DNA of 64,000 nt, taken from assembly GCA_003132025.1 (NCBI GenBank), contig PKWJ01000056.1, forward strand, positions 82,737-146,736, given 5' to 3'. Under the pieces are notes generated by a model. The model saw only the letters and a program-made list of their open reading frames with translations. It did not search any database and was not told the origin of the DNA. This document shows positions 17,321-26,251 of the stretch, in pieces (position 1 is the stretch's first letter; each line of letters begins with the position of its first letter). Origin of the DNA: Gammaproteobacteria bacterium. GTDB taxonomy: Bacteria > Pseudomonadota > Gammaproteobacteria > Steroidobacterales > Steroidobacteraceae. The translations under genes and the position numbers were made by a program.

Positions 17321-20053
17321 CTAGTCCGCTGGTGCCGTCAGCCGGATATCTCTGGACGAGCTTCCGACCTGAATCGAACGCCGGCCCACGGCCAGTTGCC
17401 ATCGATGCTCCGCCTCGGACCAGTACTGCAGGCGACGCTGCGGCAGGTGCAGCAGCACACGCTTTGACTGGCGCGGCTCCAGTGCGACGCGGGTGAACGC
17501 GACCAGCGAGCGGTCGGCAAACTGGGCATCGCGCGGAACCGGATCCGGTGCCGTCAGGTACACCTGAGGGACTTCATCGCCGCGTACCGGGCCAATGTTC
17601 CTGAGCGTGAACGATACGTCCAATCCGCCATCGGCAGCCGGCCTGACCGCCAGCGATTGATATTCGAAACGCGTATACGAGAGTCCGAATCCGAAGGCAA
17701 ACAGCGGCTCGATGCCCTTCCGGTCGAACCAGCGATAGCCGACCAGCAACCCTTCCGAATAGCGCGTCACGCCATCGACTCCGCCGGACGAGCGTTCCGG
17801 ATGCGACGCATCGTGCGCCACCGTGTCCTGCAGGCGCCTGGGCCAGGTGAATGGAAGCCGGCCGGCGGGATTGGCGCGACCGAGCAGCAGATCGGCGGCC
17901 GCCCATCCGCCTTCATCGCCGGTGTACCACATCTGCAGCACCGCCCTGACCTTGCCGAGCCAGGGCATGGCGACCGGATCGCCGGTGTTGAGCACCACGA
18001 TGGTGTTGGGATTCGCGGCCGCGACGTCGGCGATCAGCTGATTCTGATCGCCTGGAAGCGCCATGACCGGCTCATTGCGCGACCAGGCGAACACCACCAC
18101 CGTGCCGGCGCTCTTCGCCGCCGCGATCGCGGCCTGGTAGTCGGCGCGCTTTTGCCGCGGGGCTGCCCAGTTGAGCCGTACCTGCAGCGGCTGACCCGAG
18201 TCATCGCCGATCGCCGTCACGACCAGCGCATGTGCGCCGGCCGTCAACTGGATTCGCCGTCGTAGATTGTCCAGGCCATCGGGCGTTGGCAACACATTGT
18301 CCTGGCCGGCCTGCAGCACGTCGCCATGCTGCGGCGAAATGGCAATCCGCGCGCCCTCATGACTGTCCAGCTGCATGGCCCCGGAGCCACCCAGCATCTG
18401 CAGATTGAACTCGTAGGCGCCGCCCTCAGGCACCGTCACGCTGCCGCTCCAGCGATGTTCGGAACGCGCTGCCAGCGCCCGCCCATTGGCACGCGTGAAG
18501 TTGATTTCGGCGGCAACGCCCTGGCCGTGGCCGCTGCGGTCCTGGTCAACCAGGCCCGGCGCACCGTCATGGCTGAGCGCGGCGGCCGGGACCACCGATC
18601 CGTTCATGTCGTCGCCGGCTGAAAACAGGATGTGTACCGATCGGTCATGGCGGTAGCGGCGGCGCAGAGCCTGCACGGCGCCGATCTGCCGCGCCGGCCT
18701 GCCTAAGCCTTGTTCATTGGCTCTGGCGACGGCCACGGTCTGAAGGGCACCGGGCCCGATCAGCAGCAGGGAACCCAGATTTTTCCTCGTCAGCGGCAGT
18801 GCGCCATCATTCTTGAGCAGCACCGCGCCATCCTCCGCGGTGTGCAGCACGACAGCGGCGTCGCGCTCCACCGGTTCGGCACCCAGCGCGTGCGTGTGGC
18901 GTGCCTCAAGCAGCCCGAAGCGCTGCATCTGCAGCAGGATGCGCCGCGCCGCCTGCGTAATCGTGGCGTCGGTGACGCTACCGTCACGCAGCGCCGCACG
19001 CAGATCGGCATAATCGGGCGGCGGTGCAACCGCCGGTGCGCGCTCTGGCGCCGCGGCAACGGCCTCTTCCACCGCCGATTGCACTGCCGGTTCGTCCACT
19101 GCCGGTTCGTCGACCGACTCCTCCGGAATCCGGCCTCTGGGCCCAAAGCCCATGCCCTCCGGGCTCCTCGGCGGCATCGGTGGCACCTCACTGGCCGAAA
19201 AGTACGATCGCATCAGTTCCTCGCGATCCGGCCCGACCCGCAGTTCGCCCGGCATTTCCATGTCGAGGCCGGCATTGATGAACTCGGCCGCATGCGTGGC
19301 GCCCCAATCCGAAGTCACGAAACCCTGGAATCCCAGCTCGCCGCGCAGCAGGCCGTTCAGCAGCGCCGCATTGCCGCAGTCGAATTGGCCGTTGACCTTG
19401 CTGTAGGCACACATGATTGATGCCACGCCGGCATCCACCACGTCGGCAAACGGCACGGCATAGATCTCGTGCAGCGTCTGCGCGTCGAGCTGCACGTCGT
19501 TCGCGCCGTCGAAAGCAATGTAGTGTTTGGCCTGGGCCATGACGCCTTGGCTCTGGATGCCCGCGACGAGCGCGGCGCCCATCTGTCCGGTCAGCAGAGG
19601 ATCCTCGCCGTAGGTGTTGTAACTGCGGCTGAAGCCCGGGTCGCGGTAGATATTGATGAACGGTTCGAGTACCAGGTCGATGCCAAGAGCGCGTGCATCG
19701 CGGCCAATCACGACACCGTTGGCCCGTGCATCGTCGCGGCTGAAAGTCGCCGCCAGTGCCATCGTGGCCGGAAGAGCGGTGGATACCCGGCGCGTCAGCA
19801 CTCCGGGCGGCCCATCGGCCAGGCGCAGCGCGGGAATCCCCAGGCGTGGCACTCCAGGCAGATAGCCGGCCTGTCCCTGATAGCTGGATGCGGGTTCCGT
19901 GGCGCCATGAATCAACGCGATCTTTTCATCCAGGGTCATCGCGGCCAGCAGGCGCTGCACCTGCGCCGCACCGGCGAGCGGCGCGCCTCTGAGGGCCAGC
20001 GGTGTCAGCAGGGTGAGCAGCGCCAGCGCGATGCGCGGATGCGGGGAAAACAT
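17321..20053 (-). CDS. Glycoside hydrolase family 3 beta-glucosidase with PA14 insert
   Basis: A 910-residue exported GH3 enzyme. A signal peptide is followed by the (alpha/beta)8 domain with LVLEPFINIYRDPGFSRSYNTYGEDP and AKHYIAFDGAND. The catalytic nucleophile Asp lies in GFVTSDWGATHAAEF. A Pro/Ala/Glu-rich linker (VDEPAVDEPAVQSAVE) and a PA14-like domain (RSGSVTVPEGGAYEFNLQMLG region) are inserted before the C-terminal domain, which ends in a fibronectin-III-like module. It likely releases terminal glucose or other sugars from plant or microbial beta-glucans. It stands alone. Confidence 0.9.
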   Translation of the reverse strand: MFSPHPRIALALLTLLTPLALRGAPLAGAAQVQRLLAAMTLDEKIALIHGATEPASSYQGQAGYLPGVPRLGIPALRLADGPPGVLTRRVSTALPATMALAATFSRDDARANGVVIGRDARALGIDLVLEPFINIYRDPGFSRSYNTYGEDPLLTGQMGAALVAGIQSQGVMAQAKHYIAFDGANDVQLDAQTLHEIYAVPFADVVDAGVASIMCAYSKVNGQFDCGNAALLNGLLRGELGFQGFVTSDWGATHAAEFINAGLDMEMPGELRVGPDREELMRSYFSASEVPPMPPRSPEGMGFGPRGRIPEESVDEPAVDEPAVQSAVEEAVAAAPERAPAVAPPPDYADLRAALRDGSVTDATITQAARRILLQMQRFGLLEARHTHALGAEPVERDAAVVLHTAEDGAVLLKNDGALPLTRKNLGSLLLIGPGALQTVAVARANEQGLGRPARQIGAVQALRRRYRHDRSVHILFSAGDDMNGSVVPAAALSHDGAPGLVDQDRSGHGQGVAAEINFTRANGRALAARSEHRWSGSVTVPEGGAYEFNLQMLGGSGAMQLDSHEGARIAISPQHGDVLQAGQDNVLPTPDGLDNLRRRIQLTAGAHALVVTAIGDDSGQPLQVRLNWAAPRQKRADYQAAIAAAKSAGTVVVFAWSRNEPVMALPGDQNQLIADVAAANPNTIVVLNTGDPVAMPWLGKVRAVLQMWYTGDEGGWAAADLLLGRANPAGRLPFTWPRRLQDTVAHDASHPERSSGGVDGVTRYSEGLLVGYRWFDRKGIEPLFAFGFGLSYTRFEYQSLAVRPAADGGLDVSFTLRNIGPVRGDEVPQVYLTAPDPVPRDAQFADRSLVAFTRVALEPRQSKRVLLHLPQRRLQYWSEAEHRWQLAVGRRSIQVGSSSRDIRLTAPAD

Positions 20054-20220
20054 AGGCTGGGGCGGTTTCCTCCGGCCGTGCGGGACGCATCATTGGCGTT
20101 TGTGCGCCAAACAGCGCGATGTCGCCGGAGCTTTTATCGCAAACGATTGAGCGCTGTCCAGACCGGGCCGCCCCGGCCCGGCGGCCCACACGCACGTCGC
20201 GCTTCGATACCGTGGCGGCT

Positions 20221-20409
20221 TTAGCGCCGGGCCGACTTACGCGGCACCTTTGCCCCGGACTTTCGTGCTTCCGATAAGCCGATCGCGATCGCCTGCTTGC
20301 GGCTTTTGACCTTCTGGCCGGAGCGGCCCGACCGCAGCTTGCCCTGCTTCATTTCGTGCATCGCGCGTTCGACTTTCTTGCCGCTGGCTTTACTGTATTT
20401 GCGTGCCAT
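20221..20409 (-). CDS. DUF6496 family small basic protein
   Basis: The 62-residue product (MARKYSKASGKKVERAMHEM..., then SRKQAIAIGLSEARKSG) is rich in Lys and Arg and matches the DUF6496 family of small basic proteins, which may bind nucleic acid. The second of two adjacent ATGs has the better spacing to GGAG. It lies just downstream of the hemerythrin gene on the same strand. DUF6496 proteins often neighbour stress genes, but no function has been shown. Confidence 0.8.
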   Translation of the reverse strand: MARKYSKASGKKVERAMHEMKQGKLRSGRSGQKVKSRKQAIAIGLSEARKSGAKVPRKSARR

Positions 20410-20442
20410 CATTTCACTCCGTGAGCGCACTCCTTAAGCCCG

Positions 20443-20952
20443 CTAGGCCTGGAGCCGCGTCTTCCTCGCCTTCAGTGCCTGACCGACCTGCTGCAGATCC
20501 ATGCCGGACTTGCGTGCTTCGGCAAACATGCCGCCCGGCTGTTCCTCTTCCTTCACGTGATGCTTGATCATTTCGGAGAGCACGGTCACCTTGGCATCGA
20601 AGTAATCATCCCTCGGACTGGAGGCCTCGATCTCCGCGATCAACCTCTTGGCCGCGGCGTGCTCGACCACCGCCTCGTGATGCATGTCGGAGTCGCCGGT
20701 GCACTCGAGGAATGCGGGATAGAATATTTCCTCTTCGATCTCGGTATGAATCTTCAGAGCATTGCAGATCCTGGTCGCCAACGCCTGCTTTCGGTCCGCC
20801 GAGCGCGTGTGCTCGTATTGCTTGAACCAGGTCGCGACCTGCCGATGATCCGCCTTCAACAGCGCAATGGCGTCGGTGTGCGCGCTCCTGCCCGGCCGGT
20901 GTGTCGCTTGCTTGTGGTTGATACCGGATTCCCGTGCTGCTGCTGTTCGCAT
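20443..20952 (-). CDS. Hemerythrin HHE-domain protein
   Basis: The 169-residue protein has the HHE cation-binding pattern: ALLKADHRQVATWFKQYE, LKIHTEIEEEIFYPAFLE, HHEAVVEHAAAKRLIAEIE and MIKHHVKEEEQPGGMF. These His/Glu residues would form a di-iron centre, suited to sensing or handling O2, NO or peroxide. A 20-residue N-terminal tail precedes the domain. It is followed after 30 bp by the DUF6496 gene, so the two are probably one operon. Confidence 0.88.
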   Translation of the reverse strand: MRTAAARESGINHKQATHRPGRSAHTDAIALLKADHRQVATWFKQYEHTRSADRKQALATRICNALKIHTEIEEEIFYPAFLECTGDSDMHHEAVVEHAAAKRLIAEIEASSPRDDYFDAKVTVLSEMIKHHVKEEEQPGGMFAEARKSGMDLQQVGQALKARKTRLQA

Positions 20953-21134
20953 CGATACGCCCCCAGTAGTGGTGGTTTAAAAGTAACTATCTGCAACTGA
21001 CTCTTGGACCAGTCAGCGCGCTAGCGTGTCCGCGTTGTTGCAGTTCTTTTGTCATCCAGCAGGATGAACCCGCCTCGCCGGCCAGGAATCGCGCAACTGC
21101 GGCGCGACCGCTGGCTCATGGACACCGATCGGCG

Positions 21135-21212
21135 CTAGTGCGAGAGCAGCGCGATCAGAATGATGATCGGGATCGGAATCCCGAGCATCCACAGCAGAAT
21201 TGAACGTCCCAT
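21135..21212 (-). CDS. 25-residue single-pass membrane peptide
   Basis: From ATG 21212, preceded by GAGGAAATTCCT, the product is MGRSILLWMLGIPIPIIILIALLSH. Almost all of it is one hydrophobic helix. The good ribosome site and its 17-bp distance from the upstream membrane-protein gene argue it is a genuine small gene of a type repeatedly seen in proteobacterial stress loci; the function is unknown. It is too short to be called by most gene finders. Confidence 0.6.
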   Translation of the reverse strand: MGRSILLWMLGIPIPIIILIALLSH

Positions 21213-21229
21213 AGGAATTTCCTCTTTTG

Positions 21230-22069
21230 TCAGACCTTGTATTTCCAGGTGCCGTCCCGCAGCCCGCCACCTTCGATGGCGGCCAGACTGGCCGCAAACG
21301 CCCCGACCAGCAGTGATGCGGTCAGCCACAGCGACAGCTGCGCGGCTGCCTTGCGCGCCTTGTCCACCGCAACCTTGGCGCGCTCGATCGTGGCCGACAC
21401 GCGCTCCTCGGCCTGCGACGGCGTAATACCGGTGCGGGCCGCAACCAGTTCCGCCAGGTAAGCGCGGTCCAGCCCTTCGAAATCACCGCCGTTCTGGAAT
21501 GCAGACGCGAATATGCGGCCGGCCTCGGCACGTGCCGCCGTCATATCGGCGGTGGCGGTGTTCGAGGTCGGATCGCCGCGCACCAGCGAATCCACGTAGC
21601 CATCCAGCAACCCGGCGGACTGGCCCGCGACGTGCGTGATTCCCGAGCTCACACCACCGACCAGGGTGCCGGCGGCGGAAGACAGCACCGCCGCACTGAG
21701 CAGCGTCGCAAACCCCCAGGCCAGAAACCCGTGCGCGGTGTCGCGGAAGAAAACCTCCCGCGTATGTGCTCCGATCCAGCGCGTGCGCAGGCGGCCGGCG
21801 AGATACCCGCCAACACTGGATGCAATCATCGCCGTGACGATGAAATACAGGCCAGCGGCGAGATGAAAACCGGTCGTGGTGGCAGTCGCGGACCAGGGGG
21901 AGACGGATGAGAAGCCGACCCCGGCTCCGAAGGCCAGCAGGATCAGCGTCAGTGATGCGGCGGCAACGCCGCCCGCCAGAATGGCGCCCCACGAGACTGC
22001 CGATGCGGTCGTCTCCGGTGCGCCGGACTGAATATCGACGTTTGGTTCAATGGTCGTTTCTCGAAGCAT
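21230..22069 (-). CDS. Polytopic membrane protein (PhnA-like annotation group)
   Basis: I take the ATG at 22069 (MLRETTIEPNVDIQSGAPE), preceded by AGGGAGTAG, giving 279 residues; the open frame starts at 22216. Hydrophobic segments are AVSWGAILAGGVAAASLTLILLAFGAGV, LAAGLYFIVTAMIASSVGGYLAG, AWGFATLLSAAVLSSAAGTLVGG and, at the C-terminus, LSLWLTASLLVGAFAASLAAIEGG. Between the third and fourth lies a long soluble helix (AEERVSATIERAKVAVDKARKAA). Similar proteins are annotated as PhnA-like without evidence. It is followed by the 25-residue membrane peptide. Function unknown. Confidence 0.65.
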   Translation of the reverse strand: MLRETTIEPNVDIQSGAPETTASAVSWGAILAGGVAAASLTLILLAFGAGVGFSSVSPWSATATTTGFHLAAGLYFIVTAMIASSVGGYLAGRLRTRWIGAHTREVFFRDTAHGFLAWGFATLLSAAVLSSAAGTLVGGVSSGITHVAGQSAGLLDGYVDSLVRGDPTSNTATADMTAARAEAGRIFASAFQNGGDFEGLDRAYLAELVAARTGITPSQAEERVSATIERAKVAVDKARKAAAQLSLWLTASLLVGAFAASLAAIEGGGLRDGTWKYKV

Positions 22070-22258
22070 GGTGCTACTCCCTAGCGGTTGCAGCCAAAGG
22101 TTCATTCCTCTGCTGGGCACGGTCTGCCGCGATGGGCTGCACAATGCTTCCCGCAGTTTGAGGCCGCTGTCGTATCCCGCCCCCGCGTCACGTAGGAGAT
22201 GGCTGATTCGGTGCACAATTCAGGAAAATTGCCGGTCGGGCTAGAATCATCGCCAGCT

Positions 22259-22795
22259 ATGCAATACGCCCTCCGTGTGGCTGTACCCGGCGACACGCCC
22301 GCGCTGCGTGACCTGATCGCCCGCTCGATCCGTTCGCTGGGAGCCGCGGATTATTCGTCGGCGCAGATCGAAGCCGCCCTGCTCGGCGCCTTCGGTGTGG
22401 ACTCAGCGCTGGTGGCCGACGGCACCTACTACGTCGCGCAGACCGCGCATGGGGTAATCGTCGGCTGCGGTGGCTGGAGCCGCAGGCGCACGCTGTTCGG
22501 CGGCGATAGCCACGCTGAGCGCGACGAATCGCTGCTTGATCCGGCCCGTGACAGCGCCAAGATCCGCGCGTTCTTCGTGGATCCGGCACACGCACGTCAA
22601 GGATTGGGAAGCGCGCTGCTGGAGCGCTGCGAAGCGGCAGCCGCGGCAGCCGGTTTCCGGCAACTGGAGCTGATGGCCACCCTGCCCGGCGTACGCCTGT
22701 ACGGCGCCTGCGGTTACACGCCCTCGCCGCAGATCCTGTACCGGCTGCCCGGTGGCGTCGACATCGAATTTGTCCCGATGCACAAGCGGCTGTGA
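22259..22795 (+). CDS. GNAT family N-acetyltransferase
   Basis: The 178-residue product shows the acetyl-CoA-binding motif A: RAFFVDPAHARQGLGSALLERCEAAAAAAGF, with Q/RxxGxG as RQGLGS. Motif B follows (LELMATLPGVRLYGACGYTP). The N-terminal strand begins ALRVAVPGDTPALRDLI. The ATG at 22259 puts the domain at the N-terminus; an upstream in-frame ATG at 22199 is less likely. The acceptor substrate cannot be told. It lies upstream of the copper operon but with its own spacing. Confidence 0.85.
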   Translation: MQYALRVAVPGDTPALRDLIARSIRSLGAADYSSAQIEAALLGAFGVDSALVADGTYYVAQTAHGVIVGCGGWSRRRTLFGGDSHAERDESLLDPARDSAKIRAFFVDPAHARQGLGSALLERCEAAAAAAGFRQLELMATLPGVRLYGACGYTPSPQILYRLPGGVDIEFVPMHKRL

Positions 22796-22840
22796 GCACT
22801 TTGTTAGCGGTACCAGATGCCCGACGGGTGTAGGCTCGGC

Positions 22841-23179
22841 ATGGTGCGTATCAGACCCGCGAACTGGATGATTGCCGCGCTGGCGATGCTGCAGCTCGCC
22901 ACAGGTTTGCACTGGCAGGTGGCGCATGCTGCCGTGCAAACCGGGCACTGTCCTGCCCATGCTGGAGCTTCGACCAGCGCGCCGTCGTCGCACACCAACC
23001 CTGCCGACAAACACGACTGTTGCGGCTCACAGGGATGCCAGTGTCATGGCGCGCAAAGCCCGGTGGTGCTCGCGTTACCGTGGACGGGTGCTGTTTCCGC
23101 CTTGCCTCTGCTACCCGTGTTCGATACGCGACGTCCTGTGGCCCCTGCGACTGAGTTCTTTCGACCTCCCATCGCTTAA
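22841..23179 (+). CDS. copL: CopL-like copper-operon leader protein
   Basis: The product, about 112 residues from ATG 22841 (an earlier in-frame start at 22817 is possible), has a signal peptide (NWMIAALAMLQLATGLHWQVAHA). A Cys/His-rich stretch follows: HCPAHAG, then KHDCCGSQGCQCHG. In Xanthomonas, copL lies directly before copAB and is needed for copper-induced expression. Its position here, just before a Tat-exported multicopper oxidase and CopB/C/D, supports the same assignment. It may bind copper in the periplasm or act in control of the operon. The DUF2946 protein at 56067 has a related layout. Confidence 0.7.
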   Translation: MVRIRPANWMIAALAMLQLATGLHWQVAHAAVQTGHCPAHAGASTSAPSSHTNPADKHDCCGSQGCQCHGAQSPVVLALPWTGAVSALPLLPVFDTRRPVAPATEFFRPPIA

Positions 23180-23328
23180 GTCCCGGGCGTCGGCCCCGCG
23201 AAAGGCCACGCGCTTTCAGCGCTGATGCCCATCAACTCGCCTACTTGGGCTATCGCACGGCTTGGGTCCACACATTGATGTGCGGCGCACGCGGCCCTGA
23301 TTGCATGGGTTGGTACGGAGGAATCACG

Positions 23329-24990
23329 ATGGTTGGATCTCGCTATAGACCGGTGGCATTGAATAATTCGCGACGGCGCTTTGTGCAGGGCCTCGCGGGC
23401 GGAGCGCTGGCCATCGCCAGTACGCCGCGCTTTGGCTGGGCAGCAACGCCTGATTCAGACGTCCCGGACAACACCGGTGCGGTGCTGTCCGGCACGGAAT
23501 TCAATCTGGAGACTGGCGCGCTGCCCGTGAATCTGACCGGTCAACCGGGACTCGCCACGGTCGTGAACGGACAACTGCCGGCACCCCTGTTGCGATGGCG
23601 CGAAGGCGATGTGATCACGCTGCGGGTGTCGAATCGGCTGCCGGCACCGACCTCGATTCATTGGCATGGGGTCATTGTCCCTGCCGATATGGACGGCGTG
23701 CCCGGGTTGAGCTTCAACGGCATCGGACCGGGCGCGACCTACGCCTATCGCTTCAAGGTCAACCAGTCGGGCACCTACTGGTATCACAGCCATTCTCGAT
23801 TCCAGGAGCAGACCGGGCTCTACGGCCCGATCGTAATCGAGCCACGGGGCGGCGAACGCCACCAGGCAGATCGCGAACACGTGGTGTTGTTATCGGAATG
23901 GACGGATCTCGATCCGGAACACATCTACCGGACCCTCAAGCGCCAAAGTAACTATTTCAACTTTCACCAGCGCACCGTGGGCGACCTGGTCCGCGATGTG
24001 CGCCAGCAGGGCTTGAAGCCGACGCTGACGGATCGGCGCATGTGGGGACAGATGCGGATGGACCCCACGGATCTGGCCGATGTATCCGGCTGCGCCTACA
24101 CCTATCTCATGAACGGGATGACGCCGGCAGGCAATTGGACCGGGCTGTTCCGGCGCGGAGAGAGACTACGGCTGCGCTTTATCAATGGCTCCTCGATGAG
24201 TTTCTTCGATGTGCGCATTCCGGGACTGAAGCTGACCGTCGTGGCTGCCGATGGACAGGACGTCGAACCGGTCAGCGTCGATGAGTTTCGTATCGGGACC
24301 GCGGAAGTGTACGACGTGATCGTGGAGCCGAAGGACGATCGCGCCTACACCATCTTCGCCCAGTCGCTCGACCGCTCGGGCTACGCGCGCGGCACGCTGG
24401 CGCCGCAACGGGGAATGCAGGCGGAGGTGCCGCAGCTTGATCCCCGGCCGCTGCTCTCGATGATCGATATGGCGATGAGTCACGACATGGGCGGCATGCC
24501 GGGCATGGACCGCCTGGACGATCCCGGCGTGGGCTTGCGAAACAACGGCCGTCGCGTGCTCACCTACGCCGATTTGCACACCCTCGGCGGCCCGATCGAT
24601 CAACGCCAGGCGGGCCGCGATGTTGAGCTGCACCTCACCGGCAACATGGAACGCTTCATCTGGTCCTTCAACGGCCAGAAGTTCTCCGACAGCGAAGCGC
24701 TGCGATTCAACTATGGCGAACGTCTGCGCCTGGTGCTGGTGAACGACAGCATGATGCATCACCCGATTCATCTGCATGGCATGTGGAGCGAGGTCGTGTC
24801 GGAGCAAGGAGAATTCCAGGTCCGCAAGCACACCATCACGGTGCGGCCCGGACAGCGGCTCGCTTATTGGGTGACCGCCGATGCCCTGGGTCGTTGGGCG
24901 TATCACTGCCATCTTCTGTATCACATGGAAGCCGGCATGTTTCGCGCAGTGCACGTCGAACATCCCTCCAAGGAAGGGGCCGCATCGTGA
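23329..24990 (+). CDS. copA: CopA multicopper oxidase
   Basis: The start is ATG 23329, directly after ACGGAGGAATCACG; upstream in-frame starts at 23245 are not needed. The 553-residue protein begins with a Tat signal (NSRRRFVQGLAGGAL). Copper ligands are in IHWHG, WYHSHSRFQEQ, the HPIHLHG near the C-terminus and HCHLLYHMEAGM. The Met-rich segment MDMAMSHDMGGMPGMDRLDD is typical of CopA/PcoA, though short. It should oxidise and sequester periplasmic copper. CopB follows with a 4-bp overlap. Confidence 0.93.
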   Translation: MVGSRYRPVALNNSRRRFVQGLAGGALAIASTPRFGWAATPDSDVPDNTGAVLSGTEFNLETGALPVNLTGQPGLATVVNGQLPAPLLRWREGDVITLRVSNRLPAPTSIHWHGVIVPADMDGVPGLSFNGIGPGATYAYRFKVNQSGTYWYHSHSRFQEQTGLYGPIVIEPRGGERHQADREHVVLLSEWTDLDPEHIYRTLKRQSNYFNFHQRTVGDLVRDVRQQGLKPTLTDRRMWGQMRMDPTDLADVSGCAYTYLMNGMTPAGNWTGLFRRGERLRLRFINGSSMSFFDVRIPGLKLTVVAADGQDVEPVSVDEFRIGTAEVYDVIVEPKDDRAYTIFAQSLDRSGYARGTLAPQRGMQAEVPQLDPRPLLSMIDMAMSHDMGGMPGMDRLDDPGVGLRNNGRRVLTYADLHTLGGPIDQRQAGRDVELHLTGNMERFIWSFNGQKFSDSEALRFNYGERLRLVLVNDSMMHHPIHLHGMWSEVVSEQGEFQVRKHTITVRPGQRLAYWVTADALGRWAYHCHLLYHMEAGMFRAVHVEHPSKEGAAS

Positions 24991-25793
24991 CGATGCGCGC
25001 GCCGCTCATTCTGCTTTGCGGCGCCCTCGGGCTCCTGGCCGCCTCATTCGCGCCCGGCCAGGAGTCCCAGGACTCGCCAGGCCATGTGCCACCCGATCCG
25101 CCGCAGCAATCGATGAGTGACATGCCGTACCAGGAGATGTCGGCGATGATGCAGATGGACGACACGGCGCCTACGGGGAAGGTGCTGTTTGATCAGCTCG
25201 AGTGGCGCAACACTGCCGAAGGCAATGCGGCGGCCTGGAATGCAGAGGCGTGGTACGGCGGCGACTACAACAAGATCTGGTTGCGATCCGAAGGCGAGCG
25301 CGTCGACGGCACGACGCAGAACGCCCGCGCCGATCTGCTGTGGGACCACACGATCGCGCGTTGGTGGAGTCTGCAGGCAGGGGGACGGCAGGATTTCGGC
25401 GACGGGCCGGGCCGCACCTGGGCGGCGATCGGTATCCAGGGACTGGCGCCCTATGGGTTCGATACCGAGGCGACGTTCTATGTAGGTGAGGAAGGACATA
25501 CGGCTTTCAGGCTCAAGAGCGAATACGAACTGCTCGTCACACAGCGGTTGATTCTGCAACCGGAAGGCGAAGCCAACCTTTACGGGCAGGCGGATACCGC
25601 GCGTCAACTGGGCTCGGGCCTGTCCGATCTTGAGATCGGCCTGCGTCTTCGTTACGAGCTGCGCCGGGAGGTCGCCCCCTACATCGGGGCCGTTTGGTCG
25701 CGTCAATTCGGCGGGACCGCGGATCGCGTACGGGCATTGGGCGGGGATGCGAGCAATGTACAGTTCGTCGCCGGTATTCGCGCATGGCTGTAG
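24987..25793 (+). CDS. copB: CopB outer-membrane copper-resistance protein
   Basis: The start is GTG 24987 overlapping the copA stop (GTGA), or ATG 24993. The 268-residue product has a signal peptide, a Met-rich stretch (MSDMPYQEMSAMMQMDD) and then the CopB/PcoB beta-barrel domain starting VLFDQLEWRNTAEGNAAAWNAE and ending FVAGIRAWL. Typical landmarks are AWYGGDYNKIWLRSEGE and RADLLWDH. It is an outer-membrane beta-barrel that helps retain or export copper. The Met-rich N-terminus is shorter than in Pseudomonas syringae CopB. Confidence 0.9.
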   Translation: MTMRAPLILLCGALGLLAASFAPGQESQDSPGHVPPDPPQQSMSDMPYQEMSAMMQMDDTAPTGKVLFDQLEWRNTAEGNAAAWNAEAWYGGDYNKIWLRSEGERVDGTTQNARADLLWDHTIARWWSLQAGGRQDFGDGPGRTWAAIGIQGLAPYGFDTEATFYVGEEGHTAFRLKSEYELLVTQRLILQPEGEANLYGQADTARQLGSGLSDLEIGLRLRYELRREVAPYIGAVWSRQFGGTADRVRALGGDASNVQFVAGIRAWL

Positions 25794-25873
25794 CGGACCG
25801 CAGCACACAGCGCGACTTACGGATAAGCAGTTTTATCGGCATCATTCGAGCAATTCCAATTCGGAGATCGACC

Positions 25874-26245
25874 ATGAAGTTCTCATCGCTCCTGTCCGGC
25901 ATTGCCCTGATCACATGCGCCGTCACGGCCGACGCCCACGCTCACCTGCAGACGTCGAGTCCGGCCGATAACAGCGTCATCACGAGCTCGCCGCCCACTC
26001 TGGTGCTGAATTTCTCGGAAGCCGCGCGACTGACCGCGCTGTCGATTCAGAAAGGCAGTGAGCCCGAGCAGAAGCTGAAACCACTGCCCACCGGCGCCGC
26101 AGCGCAGATCCTTGTGCCTCTGCCGCCGTTGACGCCCGGCGCCTACATCGTCAGCTGGCACGCGCTGAGCGATGACGGCCATGTGACGTCAGGTGCCTTG
26201 CACTTTACGCTCTCTGCCGACCATGTGGCGGACCGCACCGGGTGA
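25874..26245 (+). CDS. copC: CopC periplasmic copper-binding protein
   Basis: A 123-residue CopC. The signal peptide (MKFSSLLSGIALITCAVTADA) is followed by HAHLQTSSPADNSVI, so cleavage before the His yields the N-terminal His of a Cu(II) site. The C-terminal YIVSWHALSDDGHVTSGALHFTL supplies the Asp/His ligands. It has no Met-rich loop, so it is of the Cu(II)-only type. CopC passes copper to CopD. ATG 25874 is the start; the frame is open further upstream. Confidence 0.92.
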   Translation: MKFSSLLSGIALITCAVTADAHAHLQTSSPADNSVITSSPPTLVLNFSEAARLTALSIQKGSEPEQKLKPLPTGAAAQILVPLPPLTPGAYIVSWHALSDDGHVTSGALHFTLSADHVADRTG

Positions 26246-26251
26246 TTGCCC

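Noticed and set aside
19050-19120. Short tandem repeat (DEPAV twice) in the GH3 gene
   Set aside because: It is part of a Pro/Ala/Glu linker inside an open reading frame and is not a separate element.
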